From an uncultured Oceanospirillales bacterium (GTDB taxonomy: Bacteria; Pseudomonadota; Gammaproteobacteria; Xanthomonadales; SZUA-36), in NCBI GenBank assembly GCA_913055655.1, contig CAJXKA010000001.1:1612842-1676841 (forward strand): DNA of 64,000 nucleotides, read 5' to 3'. This document shows, piece by piece, positions 35,525 through 43,956 of the stretch. Made by a program: the position numbers and the translations under genes. The notes below the pieces were generated by a model. That model was not told the DNA's origin, ran no database searches, and was given only the letters and a program-made list of their open reading frames with translations. Positions within the stretch are counted from its first letter, which is position 1. Each line of letters starts with the position of its first letter.

Positions 35525-36007
35525 GTGCCTTCCTTCGACGCCGTTTCCGAACTGGACCACCACGAACTCACCAACGCCGTGGACCAGGCCAACCGCGAAG
35601 TCACCACCCGCTTCGATTTCAAGGGCACCGGCTCGAACTTCGAGCACGACGGCAACCTGGTCACGATGAACACCGAGTCCGAATTCCAGCTGGAGCAGAT
35701 GTACGACATCCTCTGCAACAAGCTGGTCAAACGCGGCATCGACATCAGCTGCCTGGATCGCGGCGACCCCGACATCCAGCTGAAAACCGCGAAGCAGGCC
35801 GTTACCCTGCGCGAAGGCATCGAAACCGCCGAGGCCAGGAAAATGGTCAAGCTGCTGAAAGACGCCAAGCTGAAAGTCCAGGCCCAGATCCAGGGCGACC
35901 AGCTGCGCGTGACCGGCAAAAAGCGCGACGACCTGCAGGCTGCCATCGCCGAGCTCAAAGGCGGTGATTTCGGGCTGCCGCTGCAGTTCAAGAACTTCCG
36001 CGACTGA
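35525..36007 (+). CDS. yajQ: YajQ family nucleotide-binding protein
   Basis: 160 residues from GTG 35525, which yields the canonical start MPSFDAVSELD; an in-frame ATG lies three codons upstream at 35516. The family pattern runs throughout: VDQANREVTTRFDFKGT, ISCLDRGDPDIQLKTAKQAV and FGLPLQFKNFRD at the end. The two-domain alpha/beta fold binds nucleotides or RNA, and some homologues bind cyclic di-GMP. It is divergent from deaD with about 115 bases between starts. Confidence 0.93.
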   Translation: MPSFDAVSELDHHELTNAVDQANREVTTRFDFKGTGSNFEHDGNLVTMNTESEFQLEQMYDILCNKLVKRGIDISCLDRGDPDIQLKTAKQAVTLREGIETAEARKMVKLLKDAKLKVQAQIQGDQLRVTGKKRDDLQAAIAELKGGDFGLPLQFKNFRD

Positions 36008-36081
36008 ATTCAGGATACATTCATCTTGGCCGGCTACACTGCAGCCGTCTAACCCCAGTTCCCCTGCAAGGAGGCATGGTC

Positions 36082-36612
36082 ATGACCCTCAAAGCACGTT
36101 CAATTTTTAAAACCGCTGCCGCGTTGGCCCCGATGGCCGCTCTGTTGTTCTGCGCGCCTGCCGTCGCCGACTCCGGTGCCTACATCGGCGGCAGCATCGG
36201 CCAGTCCTACCTGGATACCGGCTGCTGTGACGAAGATGATTCCGCCTGGAAAGTTTTCGGTGGTTACAACTTCGACGTCACCTTCCTCAACCTGGCCGTC
36301 GAGGCCGAATACGTCGATTTCGGGACTTACCACAGCTACGGCTCTATCCAGGTGTACGACTACGACGTCGATGCTCTCGCGGGCTTTGGCGTAGCCGGCC
36401 TGGACCTCGGCTTCATCGGCTTCTTTGCCAAGGCCGGCGTAGCCAACTGGGACGTCGGCAGCCAGGATGGCACCGACCCGGCTTACGGCATCGGTGCCCG
36501 CCTGACCTTCAGTTCCGTCGAGGTCCGCGCCGAGTACGAGTACTTTGACATCGACAACTTCAGGTACTCGGACCTGTCGCTACTGTCGATCGGCGCGGCC
36601 TGGACGTTCTGA
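36082..36612 (+). CDS. Small outer-membrane beta-barrel protein
   Basis: 176 residues from ATG 36082, chosen because AGGAGG lies seven bases before it and only two before the ATG at 36076. A signal peptide ends near PAVADS. The mature protein alternates polar and aromatic residues in strands (AYIGGSIGQSYLDTG, VEAEYVDFGTY, EVRAEYEYFDIDNF) and ends in AAWTF, a C-terminal Phe typical of Omp85-assembled barrels. It is an eight-stranded OmpA/OmpX-like barrel by size. The pair CC near residue 45 is unusual for a barrel. Confidence 0.85.
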   Translation: MTLKARSIFKTAAALAPMAALLFCAPAVADSGAYIGGSIGQSYLDTGCCDEDDSAWKVFGGYNFDVTFLNLAVEAEYVDFGTYHSYGSIQVYDYDVDALAGFGVAGLDLGFIGFFAKAGVANWDVGSQDGTDPAYGIGARLTFSSVEVRAEYEYFDIDNFRYSDLSLLSIGAAWTF

Positions 36613-36618
36613 TTCCTG

Positions 36619-36960
36619 TCAGTTCGCGGTCGACGGATCGATGATTGACGACACCTGCGAGATGCGGGTGACCGGGAAGCCGCCCTGCTGGGCGTGTTCG
36701 CGGATGATGTCTTCGTTGGGGGCGGTGTAGATGCAGTAGAGCTTGTCGCCGGTGACGTAGGACTGCTGCCACTTGATGGTCGGGCCCAGGCTTTCGAGGA
36801 TGGAGCGGGATTTCTGCGAGATGGACTTGAGTTCTTCGTCGGTGAGCTGGCCGGCGCCGGGCAGGTCACGTTCGATAACGTATTCGTGCAGGACGACTTC
36901 TCCGGCCAGGGCGTTGCTCGTGAGGACGGCCCATACAGCGAAAGTGGCGATAATTTTCAT
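36619..36960 (-). CDS. DUF4242 protein, exported copy
   Basis: 113 residues with a signal peptide (MKIIATFAVWAVLTSNALAG). The domain parallels the copy at 29.7 kb: YVIERDLPGAGQLTDEEL, KWQQSYVTGDKLYCIYTAP and SQVSSIIDPSTAN. Thus one paralogue is cytoplasmic and the other periplasmic, under what seems the same regulatory element, 78 bases upstream. A long hairpin (36978-37013) lies in the leader directly before the ribosome site GGAGGAG. It converges with the barrel gene, 6 bases between stops. Confidence 0.87.
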   Translation of the reverse strand: MKIIATFAVWAVLTSNALAGEVVLHEYVIERDLPGAGQLTDEELKSISQKSRSILESLGPTIKWQQSYVTGDKLYCIYTAPNEDIIREHAQQGGFPVTRISQVSSIIDPSTAN

Positions 36961-36977
36961 GGTCTTCTCCTCCGGTT

Positions 36978-37013
36978 AATGATGGGATGCACACTCAATG
37001 TGTGCCCATCATT
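36978..37013 (-). promoter_or_regulatory. Leader hairpin before the exported DUF4242 gene
   Basis: Arms AATGATGG + GCACAC (36978-36985, 36989-36994) and GTGTGC + CCATCATT (37000-37013) pair perfectly over 14 base pairs apart from a 3-base bulge, with a TCAAT loop. In the minus-strand transcript it ends a few bases before the Shine-Dalgarno sequence, so it could protect the 5' end or control initiation. No T run, so not a terminator. Confidence 0.5.
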
Positions 37014-37036
37014 CTGGATGCCGGACTCACCAAAGA

Positions 37037-37081
37037 CCAAGTCAAGATAACTTTATCTAAGTAAAGATTTTATTTACCATG
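37037..37081. promoter_or_regulatory. Shared regulatory element, copy B (upstream of exported DUF4242 gene)
   Basis: AAGTCAAGATAACTT (37039-37053) is the same palindrome as at 30010-30024 with one change. The 45-base alignment to 30008-30052 is ungapped. An ATG at 37087 lies at the same offset as the LysR ATG in copy A, but no regulator gene follows; instead a membrane protein gene ends at 37104 on the other strand. Copy B may be a duplicated intergenic region that lost its regulator. Confidence 0.6.
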
Positions 37082-37103
37082 AAGATATGTTGGCGTGCAA
37101 TGA

Positions 37104-37679
37104 TCAGGCGCTGGCCCGCCCGGTGTTGACGTTCCGGAACAGTACCCACGCAATCATCCAGAACACCACGAATACCCCGTTCAGACAGAACGTCCGCACG
37201 GCCGCTTCCCCGGGCGGGCCCCAGCTGAAAAGCGGCGCCGCCACCATGATGACAGCCTGCAGGGCAGCGGCGACCAGCATCGCCCGCGCCATGCCCCCCG
37301 CCCGGAAACCCGCGGCGATGCTGCCGGCCACGGCGGCGACCAGGACGGCGAAATACAAGAGGTTAGCCGGGTTGTCCGCGTTGCCAATAATGCCGACTGC
37401 GCCGTTGATCCAGACCAGCAGTAATGCTGTCAGCGCGGCGACGACAACGCCCGCGCGGTAACACCTGTCCGGAGACAGGCGAAAAACCAACTCCATGACC
37501 AGGCCGGTTCCACCCAGCAGTACCCCTGCGAAGACGAAGTCACCCATGGTCCAGTTCACTTCGCTCGTGAACTGCATCGCGATGGCCGGCAGCAATAGCA
37601 GGAGCGCGACCAGGGACCAGCCGGCCACCCGCCAGCGACGGGCCCGTGGTGAACGTTTCAGTAAGCTTTCTTCAGGCAT
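37104..37679 (-). CDS. Membrane protein of unknown function
   Basis: 191 residues from ATG 37679. Five or so membrane segments are evident (VAGWSLVALLLLLPAIAMQF, FVFAGVLLGGTGLVMELVF, VVVAALTALLLVWINGAVG and two more). Basic residues at the N-terminus place it inside. It may be related to small DUF-type membrane proteins that carry LSPDRCYRAG between helices, but I cannot name the family. It ends 17 bases from the relic-like ATG of element copy B. Confidence 0.75.
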   Translation of the reverse strand: MPEESLLKRSPRARRWRVAGWSLVALLLLLPAIAMQFTSEVNWTMGDFVFAGVLLGGTGLVMELVFRLSPDRCYRAGVVVAALTALLLVWINGAVGIIGNADNPANLLYFAVLVAAVAGSIAAGFRAGGMARAMLVAAALQAVIMVAAPLFSWGPPGEAAVRTFCLNGVFVVFWMIAWVLFRNVNTGRASA

Positions 37680-37781
37680 ATCGCCCCCCATGCAGACCGG
37701 GCACGTGCCCCGTGGTATCAGCACCTATCCTGGCAGTCGATTCGGGCAATCCGGTGGCGACCGGGTAGCCAAGTGCGGGCG

Positions 37782-38672
37782 TCAGTCGCGGTCGAATCGC
37801 TTGCCAAGCCCGCCGTAGGCATCGATGCGGCGGTCACGGAAGAACGGCCAGCCGTGGCGCTGGCGGGCGATGGCATCAAGATCCAGTTCGGCCACCAACA
37901 CGCACTCCTCGTCGCTGGGGGCTTCGACCAGGAAGCTGCCATCGGGCGCGGCGATAAAGCTGCGGCCCCAGAACTCGATACCGCCATCGCTGGCCGGGTC
38001 CGGCTCGAAGCCGGTGCGGTTCACGGCCATCACGTAACAGCCGTTGGCGATGGCGTGCGAGCGCTGCATGGTTTGCCAGGCCTGTTGCTGGGCCTCGCCC
38101 ACCTGTGCCTTTTCCTCGGGGTGCCAGCCGATGGCCGTGGGATAGAACAGGATCTCCGAGCCCAGCAGCGCGGTGGCGCGGGCGGCTTCCGGGTACCACT
38201 GGTCCCAGCAGATCAGCACACCCAGTTCGGCATGGCCGGTGGAGAAGCATTTGAAGCCCAGGTCGCCCGGCGTGAAGTAATACTTTTCGTAATAGCGCGG
38301 GTCGTCGGGGATGTGCATCTTGCGGTACTTGCCGACGTAGCCCTTCGCGCCGTCCACCACCGCGGTGGTGTTGTGATACAGGCCCGGTGCGCGGGCCTCG
38401 AACAGGCTGACGACGATGGCCACGTCGTGATCGGCGGCCAGCGCGGCGAAAGCCTCGGTGGTGGCGCCGGGGATGGCCTCGGCCAGCGCGTAATGGGCGT
38501 CGTCCTCGGTCTGGCAGAAGTAACGTGAGCGGAACAGTTCCGGCAGGCAGATCACCTTCGCGCCCTGGTCGATGGCCTCGCGGGTCATGTCCAGCGCCTT
38601 CGCCGTGTTCGCGGCGACATCGTCGGACATGCTCATCTGCACGAAACCGGCTTTCAGCATGCGCTTGCTCAT
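37782..38672 (-). CDS. aguB: N-carbamoylputrescine amidase
   Basis: 296 residues from ATG 38672. Nitrilase-fold enzyme that converts N-carbamoylputrescine to putrescine, CO2 and ammonia. The Glu-Lys-Cys triad is seen in CLPELFRSRYF, KYRKMHIPDDPRYYEKYYF and LGVLICWDQWYPEAAR. Length and motifs match bacterial and plant AguB. It is the last gene of the aguA-DHS-speA-aguB cluster, 7 bases after speA, so the pathway arginine to agmatine to N-carbamoylputrescine to putrescine is complete here. Confidence 0.95.
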   Translation of the reverse strand: MSKRMLKAGFVQMSMSDDVAANTAKALDMTREAIDQGAKVICLPELFRSRYFCQTEDDAHYALAEAIPGATTEAFAALAADHDVAIVVSLFEARAPGLYHNTTAVVDGAKGYVGKYRKMHIPDDPRYYEKYYFTPGDLGFKCFSTGHAELGVLICWDQWYPEAARATALLGSEILFYPTAIGWHPEEKAQVGEAQQQAWQTMQRSHAIANGCYVMAVNRTGFEPDPASDGGIEFWGRSFIAAPDGSFLVEAPSDEECVLVAELDLDAIARQRHGWPFFRDRRIDAYGGLGKRFDRD

Positions 38673-38679
38673 GGTCTGC

Positions 38680-40644
38680 TCACTCCTTGCCGTCACCGGC
38701 GATGGGCCGGGGCTGGCGGGGGCTGTCCAGGTAGGTTTCCTCGGCGAACGAGCCGCGGAACTGGTCGAGAATCTCCATGCCGCGCTTGGGCCGGATCTCT
38801 CCCGCGTCGATCTTGCGCTTCACCTGGTCCTGCATGCGGCGCTGCAGGTCGTTGGGGAAATACTGCACGTTGGCGAGGATGTCCTCGACCTTCTGGCCGG
38901 GGATGATCTTCTCGATCCAGAAGTTGCCGTCTTCCTCGGCGTCACCGTAAATGTGCGCCTCGGTCACCCGGCCGAACAGGTTGTGTGAATCGCCCATGAT
39001 GTCCTGGTAGGCGCCCATCAGGAAAAAGCCCACGGGGTAGGCTTCGCCCGGGTTCAGCGGGTGCAGGCGCAGGAATTTTTTGTCTTCGTCGGCGGAGACG
39101 TAATGCGAGACCTTGCCGTCGGAATCGCAGGTCAGGTCGACCAGCATCGCGCGGCGCGTGGGCTGCTCGTCCAGGCGCTCCAGCGGCACGATGGGAAACG
39201 GCTGCTGGATGGCCCAGTGATCGAGCACGGACTGGAACACCGAGAAATCGACCAGGTACTGGTCCACCAGCAATTCTTCAAGCTGCTGCACTTCGGGCGG
39301 TGCGTACTCCGGATCCAGGGCGCGCAGGTGCTCCAGGATCGTCGCGCAGCTGCTCCAGTACATGCGCTCGATGGTGGCGTTCTGCTCCAGCGACAGGTAG
39401 CCCATCGCGAACATCGTGGCCGCCTCTTCCTGGTTGTCGACCACGTCGTGGTAGGCCTCGATGACCTCGTCGACGCTGGCTTCGCCCTCCGGCGTATCGC
39501 GCAGCCAGGCCAGGGTCTTGTCCAGGTTCTGGGCAATACGGTGGGCGTCTTCGGGCAGCTCCAGGTCTTCCTCGGCGTTGTTCTTGCGGTAGGCGTCCAG
39601 CGTTTCCACCACCAGCACCGAGTGGTGCGCGGTGATGGCCCGGCCGCTTTCCGACACCAGCACCGGCGGCGGCACCTCGCGCTCGTCGCAGACTTCCTTG
39701 ATGGCGTAGACGACGGCGTTGGCGTACTCGGTGAGGCTGTAACGGATGCCACCCTCTTCCGAGGCATCGGTGTAGTTCACGCCCAGGCCGCCGCCCACAT
39801 CAATGTAGCGGATCGGCAGGCCCAGCCCGATGAGCTCCGCATAGATGTGCGCCAGCTCGCGCGCGGCCTGGCGCAGTTGCGGAATCTCGGAAATCTGGCT
39901 GCCCAGGTGGAAATGCAGCAACACCAGGTTGTGCGCCGCCGCGCCGTTCTGCAGCGCCTCGACCACGCGCATCAGTTCGGGCAGCGAGATGCCAAATTTC
40001 GACTGGTAGCCGCCGGAATCGGCCCACTTGCCGGACCCCGAGGTGCGCAGCCGGATGCGCACGCCGAACTGCGTGCCCTGCTCGACCTCGTCCGCCAGCC
40101 GCACCAGTTCCTCGAACTCGGCGTACTTTTCCATGATCGGGATGACGTTCTTGCCCAGGCGCTGGCTGGACAGGATCAGCGACAGCATGGAGCGGTCTTT
40201 CACGCCGTTGCACAGCAGCAACGTGTCGTCGGACTCCAGGTGCGCCAGCGTCGCCACCAGCTCGGCCCGCGAGCCGCACTCCAGGCCCAGGCCATACGGT
40301 TTGCCGGCGTCGAGCACTTCCTCGACCACCTCGTGCAGCTGGTTCACCTTGATCGGGTAGACCGTCTGGTAGACGTTGCCGTAGCCCGATTCCTCGATGG
40401 CGCCGATAAAGGCCTCGTTCAGCCGCCGCACCCGGGCGCGCAACACATCCTGGAACCGCAGCAGGGCCGGAAAGCGGACGCCGCGCTGGCGCAGTTCCGC
40501 CAGCACTTCGGGCAGGTCAATCTGCAGCGAAGCGTCGCCGTGCGGCTGCACGGCCATGTGGCCCGCCTCGTTGACGACAAAGAAACTGTCACCCCACGCG
40601 TCGACGCGGTAGTAGTCGGCGGCATCGGCCACGGACCATTCCAT
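38680..40644 (-). CDS. speA: Biosynthetic arginine decarboxylase
   Basis: 654 residues, the usual SpeA length. It makes agmatine from arginine with PLP: the lysine is in YQTVYPIKVNQL, LHFHLGSQI and YIDVGGGLGVNY bind the phosphate, and VLVSESGRAITAHHSV is the alanine-racemase-fold barrel end. C-terminal beta domain with LMGAYQDIMGDSHNLFG. The ATG at 40644 is two bases after the stop of the DHS-like gene, so they are co-translated. Confidence 0.96.
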   Translation of the reverse strand: MEWSVADAADYYRVDAWGDSFFVVNEAGHMAVQPHGDASLQIDLPEVLAELRQRGVRFPALLRFQDVLRARVRRLNEAFIGAIEESGYGNVYQTVYPIKVNQLHEVVEEVLDAGKPYGLGLECGSRAELVATLAHLESDDTLLLCNGVKDRSMLSLILSSQRLGKNVIPIMEKYAEFEELVRLADEVEQGTQFGVRIRLRTSGSGKWADSGGYQSKFGISLPELMRVVEALQNGAAAHNLVLLHFHLGSQISEIPQLRQAARELAHIYAELIGLGLPIRYIDVGGGLGVNYTDASEEGGIRYSLTEYANAVVYAIKEVCDEREVPPPVLVSESGRAITAHHSVLVVETLDAYRKNNAEEDLELPEDAHRIAQNLDKTLAWLRDTPEGEASVDEVIEAYHDVVDNQEEAATMFAMGYLSLEQNATIERMYWSSCATILEHLRALDPEYAPPEVQQLEELLVDQYLVDFSVFQSVLDHWAIQQPFPIVPLERLDEQPTRRAMLVDLTCDSDGKVSHYVSADEDKKFLRLHPLNPGEAYPVGFFLMGAYQDIMGDSHNLFGRVTEAHIYGDAEEDGNFWIEKIIPGQKVEDILANVQYFPNDLQRRMQDQVKRKIDAGEIRPKRGMEILDQFRGSFAEETYLDSPRQPRPIAGDGKE

Positions 40645-40646
40645 CG

Positions 40647-41618
40647 TTATTGCCCCAGCACGCAGGCAAACACCAGCGGCGCGACGATTGTGGCGTCGGA
40701 CTCGATGATGAACTTGGGTGTTTCGGCCGAGAGCTTGCCCCAGGTGATTTTCTCGTTGGGCACGGCGCCGGAGTACGAACCGTAGCTGGTGGTCGAATCG
40801 CTGATCTGGCAGAAATAGCCCCAGCGTGGCGTGTCGGTCTTCAGCAGATCCTGCTCGAGCATCGGCACCACGCAGATGGGGAAATCGCCGGCGATGCCAC
40901 CACCGATCTGGAAGAAGCCGATGGAGGATGTCGCGGCGGTCTTCTCGTACCACTCCGCCAGCATCATCATGTACTGGATGCCGCCCTTCACCGTGTGCAC
41001 GTTGCCGATATCGCCATTGATACAGTGCGACGCGTAGATATTGCCCAGCGTGGAGTCTTCCCAGCCCGGCACGATAATCGGCAGGTTGGCCTCGCAGGCG
41101 GCCACCAGCCAGCTGTCCTTCGGGTCGATCTGGTGGAACTGTTCCAGCTTGCCGGAGCGCAGCACCTGGTACATGAACTCGTGCGGGAAATACGCCTCGC
41201 CGGCCTGGTCCGCAGCCTGCCAGGCCTCCAGGATCACGTCCTCGATGCGGCGGATGGCCTCTTCTTCCGGGATGCAGGTGTCGGTGACACGGTTCAGGTG
41301 CCGGGCCAGCAGCGCTTCTTCGTCGTCCGCGGTCAGTTCACGGTAGTTCGGCACGCGCACGTAGTGGTCATGGGCCACCAGGTTGAACATATCCTCTTCC
41401 AGGTTGGCGCCGGTGCAGCAGATCGCGTGCACCTTGCCCTGGCGGATCATCTCGGCCAGCGACAGGCCCAGTTCGGCGGTACTCATCGCGCCGGCCAGGG
41501 TCATGAACATCACGCCGCCCTGGTCCAGGTGAGCATTGTAGGCGTCGGCCGCGTCGATCAGGGCCGCGGCGTTGAAGTGCCGGTAGTGGTGGTGAACGAA
41601 GTCGCTGATGGTGGTCAT
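40647..41618 (-). CDS. Deoxyhypusine synthase-like protein
   Basis: 323 residues. The DHS fold is clear: GVMFMTLAGAMSTAELGLSLAEMI, GANLEEDMFNLVAHD, GNVHTVKGGIQYMMMLAEWY and FFQIGGGIAGDFPICVVPML. The catalytic Lys in WGKL (ITWGKLSAETPKF) that forms the imine intermediate in eukaryotic DHS is retained. Bacteria lack eIF5A, so the acceptor is probably a small amine, as in homospermidine synthase, which evolved from DHS. It sits between aguA and speA, so putrescine or agmatine is the likely acceptor. Confidence 0.9.
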   Translation of the reverse strand: MTTISDFVHHHYRHFNAAALIDAADAYNAHLDQGGVMFMTLAGAMSTAELGLSLAEMIRQGKVHAICCTGANLEEDMFNLVAHDHYVRVPNYRELTADDEEALLARHLNRVTDTCIPEEEAIRRIEDVILEAWQAADQAGEAYFPHEFMYQVLRSGKLEQFHQIDPKDSWLVAACEANLPIIVPGWEDSTLGNIYASHCINGDIGNVHTVKGGIQYMMMLAEWYEKTAATSSIGFFQIGGGIAGDFPICVVPMLEQDLLKTDTPRWGYFCQISDSTTSYGSYSGAVPNEKITWGKLSAETPKFIIESDATIVAPLVFACVLGQ

Positions 41619-41655
41619 GTCGTATTCCAGTTCGTGTTCCAGTTCCTGCCCACGC

Positions 41656-42732
41656 TCAGGCGGCGGGCACTTGTTGGGTCAGGCAGTGAAAGGTACCGAG
41701 CCCCAGCACCAGGTCGGTGCAGTCGATGCCGATCACCTCGCGGCCGGGGAACAGGCCCCGCAGGATTTCCAGGTTCGGCGCGTCGGCCGGGTCGTTGAAC
41801 ACCGGCACCAGGACCGCCCGGTTGCCAATGTAAAAGTTCGCGTGGCTGGCGGGCAAACGATCGCCACGGAATTCGACCGGGCGCGGCATGGTCAGTTCAA
41901 CCACTTTCAGCGGCCGCCCGTCGGCCAGGCGAAGCTGGTCCAGGCGCTCACGGTTTTCCGCCAGCACGTCGTGGTTCTCGTCACCGGCATCGGGCTCGAT
42001 GACCGTGACCACCGTGTCTTCGGACACAAACCGGGTCAGGTCATCGATATGGCCGTCGGTATCATCGCCGACGATGCCGTCGCCCAGCCAGAGGATATGG
42101 TCGACACCCAGGTTGGCCTTCAGCGCCGCCTCGATATCGTCCTTCGACATCGACGGGTTGCGGTTCGGGTGCAGCAGGCAGGCCTCGGTGGTCAGCAGCG
42201 CACCGGCGCCGTTCACCTCGATGGAACCGCCTTCCAGCACCATGTCGATGCGGTGGCAGGGCACGTCCAGCGCCGCCGCCATCTGCGGGGCGATGGCGTC
42301 GTCCAGGTCGAACGGCGGGTACTTGCCGCCCCAGGCGTTGTAGCGGAAATCAAGCGCCAGCAACGGCGCCTCCTCGCTGTCCCGCTTGACGAAAATTGCC
42401 CCGTGGTCGCGGCACCAGGCGTCGTTGGTCGGGAAGCGGTGGAAGCGCACGTTGGACGCCTTGGCCACGCCTTCCAGACGCTCACGCACGCGCTGCTCGT
42501 GGGCCTCGTCCAGCACGTTGATCCGCACCAGCTCGGTGGCCGACAGCGCCGCGACGAATCGCGCCATCACCGGCTCCACGGGCTCGAATTTGCCCGGCCA
42601 GGTGTCACGGTTGTGCGGCCACGAAATCCACGTGCACTGGTGCGGCATCCATTCGGCGGGCATGGCGTAGCCCGCGCCGGCTGGAGTCTGATTGTCGTCG
42701 AACGTTTTGATGGTGGTGGCTCCTTGTGCCAT
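41656..42732 (-). CDS. aguA: Agmatine deiminase
   Basis: 358 residues from ATG 42732. It hydrolyses agmatine to N-carbamoylputrescine. Family motifs: MPAEWMPHQCTWISWPHN, TNDAWCRDHGAIFV, VLEGGSIEVNGAGALLTTE, GDDTDGHIDD and the nucleophilic Cys in GTFHCLTQQVP. First gene of the polyamine cluster. The Shine-Dalgarno-like AAGGAG lies just inside the coding start, before an ATC codon, so the precise start deserves care; the conserved domain begins at residue 29. Confidence 0.95.
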   Translation of the reverse strand: MAQGATTIKTFDDNQTPAGAGYAMPAEWMPHQCTWISWPHNRDTWPGKFEPVEPVMARFVAALSATELVRINVLDEAHEQRVRERLEGVAKASNVRFHRFPTNDAWCRDHGAIFVKRDSEEAPLLALDFRYNAWGGKYPPFDLDDAIAPQMAAALDVPCHRIDMVLEGGSIEVNGAGALLTTEACLLHPNRNPSMSKDDIEAALKANLGVDHILWLGDGIVGDDTDGHIDDLTRFVSEDTVVTVIEPDAGDENHDVLAENRERLDQLRLADGRPLKVVELTMPRPVEFRGDRLPASHANFYIGNRAVLVPVFNDPADAPNLEILRGLFPGREVIGIDCTDLVLGLGTFHCLTQQVPAA

Positions 42733-42843
42733 GGCCCGCACCGGGGCCACCGCGGCCCGGCCGCGACGCGGCGCCTATTTTACGTGCAAAAAGGCCGATT
42801 CGTGTGCAACGATGTCAGAAACCCAGACAACGAGAATAAACGG

Positions 42844-43953
42844 ATGCCAAGGCTCAATACGACCCGCATGTTCACCATGCCGAAAGCACTGCTGGCCCTG
42901 GTACTGGTGACCGTGACCACCATGACCCATGCCGAGGCGCCTTATCGCGGACTCGCCATCGCCGCGCCGCCCCCCGCCGCCGTCGACCGTTTCGTCACGT
43001 TCATGGAACAGGAACTCGCCCCGCGCGGCGTTGACCTGCTGGTGCTGCGGGTCGACCACGATTTCGAGTTCCAGTCGCACCCGGAGCTGCGCTCGGACAA
43101 CCCGCTGAGCCTGGCGCAGGTGCGCAGGATTGCCGAGGCCGCCCGCCGGCACGACATCCGCGTCATCCCCCAGATCAACCTGCTGGGCCACCAGTCCTGG
43201 CACGGGACGCTGGGCAAATTGCTCAGCGTCTACCCCCAGTTCGACGAGACCCCGCATGTCGAAATGCCGGAGCAGTGGGAGTGGCCCAACGAGGACGGCC
43301 TGTACTGCAAGAGTTACTGCCCGCTGCACCCGGAGGTGCACGACGTGGTGTTCGCGCTGGTCGACGAACTGGTCGCAGCCTTCGGGGCCGACGCCTTCCA
43401 CGCCGGCATGGACGAGGTTTTCTACATCGGTGACGACCAGTGCCCGCGCTGCGCCGGCAAGGACAAGGCCAAACTGTACGCCGGCGAAGTCACCCGCATT
43501 CGCGATCACCTGGCGGAAAACGACGTGGAGCTGTGGATCTGGGGCGACCGCCTGCTCGACGGCGAGGTCACCGGCCTGGGCGAGTGGGAAGCGGCCACCA
43601 ACGACACCCACCGCGCCATCGACATGATCCCGAAGGACGTGGTCATCAACGACTGGCACTACGAGCGCGCCGAACCCACGCCGACTTATTTTGCGATGAA
43701 AGGGTTCCGGGTGCTGGCGGCGCCCTGGAACAGGCCCGAGGTGGGCCTTGCCCAGCAACGCCAGGCCGAAGCATTCCGCGAGAACGCCAACCCCACCCTG
43801 GCGAACCGTCACCTGGGCATCCTGCAGACTTACTGGTCCAGTGCCGAGAGTTTCATGGACCTGTATGAAAGCGGTGATGCAGGCGACGACCGAATCGGCG
43901 CGGTCAACTCACTGAAACAACTGTTTCCTGTCATGAGCGGAGCAGGCGACTAG
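42844..43953 (+). CDS. Exported GH20-like glycosidase
   Basis: 369 residues from ATG 42844 (ATG 42871 region also possible). A signal peptide ends near MTHA. A GH20-type TIM barrel is indicated by DIRVIPQINLLGHQSWHG and DAFHAGMDEVFYIGD, with the Asp-Glu pair near residues 190-191 as in hexosaminidases that use substrate-assisted catalysis; WIWGDRLLDG follows. The N-terminal GH20b domain is missing, so it belongs to a short subfamily. It is followed 3 bases later by an HGSNAT-type acyltransferase, suggesting work on N-acetylhexosamine-bearing glycans. Confidence 0.82.
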   Translation: MPRLNTTRMFTMPKALLALVLVTVTTMTHAEAPYRGLAIAAPPPAAVDRFVTFMEQELAPRGVDLLVLRVDHDFEFQSHPELRSDNPLSLAQVRRIAEAARRHDIRVIPQINLLGHQSWHGTLGKLLSVYPQFDETPHVEMPEQWEWPNEDGLYCKSYCPLHPEVHDVVFALVDELVAAFGADAFHAGMDEVFYIGDDQCPRCAGKDKAKLYAGEVTRIRDHLAENDVELWIWGDRLLDGEVTGLGEWEAATNDTHRAIDMIPKDVVINDWHYERAEPTPTYFAMKGFRVLAAPWNRPEVGLAQQRQAEAFRENANPTLANRHLGILQTYWSSAESFMDLYESGDAGDDRIGAVNSLKQLFPVMSGAGD

Positions 43954-43956
43954 GCC

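Noticed and set aside
34157..36007. A 616-residue plus-strand frame ending with yajQ
   Set aside because: The first 450 codons are antisense to the DEAD-box helicase; the conserved YajQ start is at 35525.
41608..43953. A 781-residue open frame that joins the antisense of the agmatine deiminase to the GH20-like enzyme
   Set aside because: Only the part from 42844 has family motifs and a signal peptide. The earlier part is opposite aguA and its composition is that of a shadow frame.
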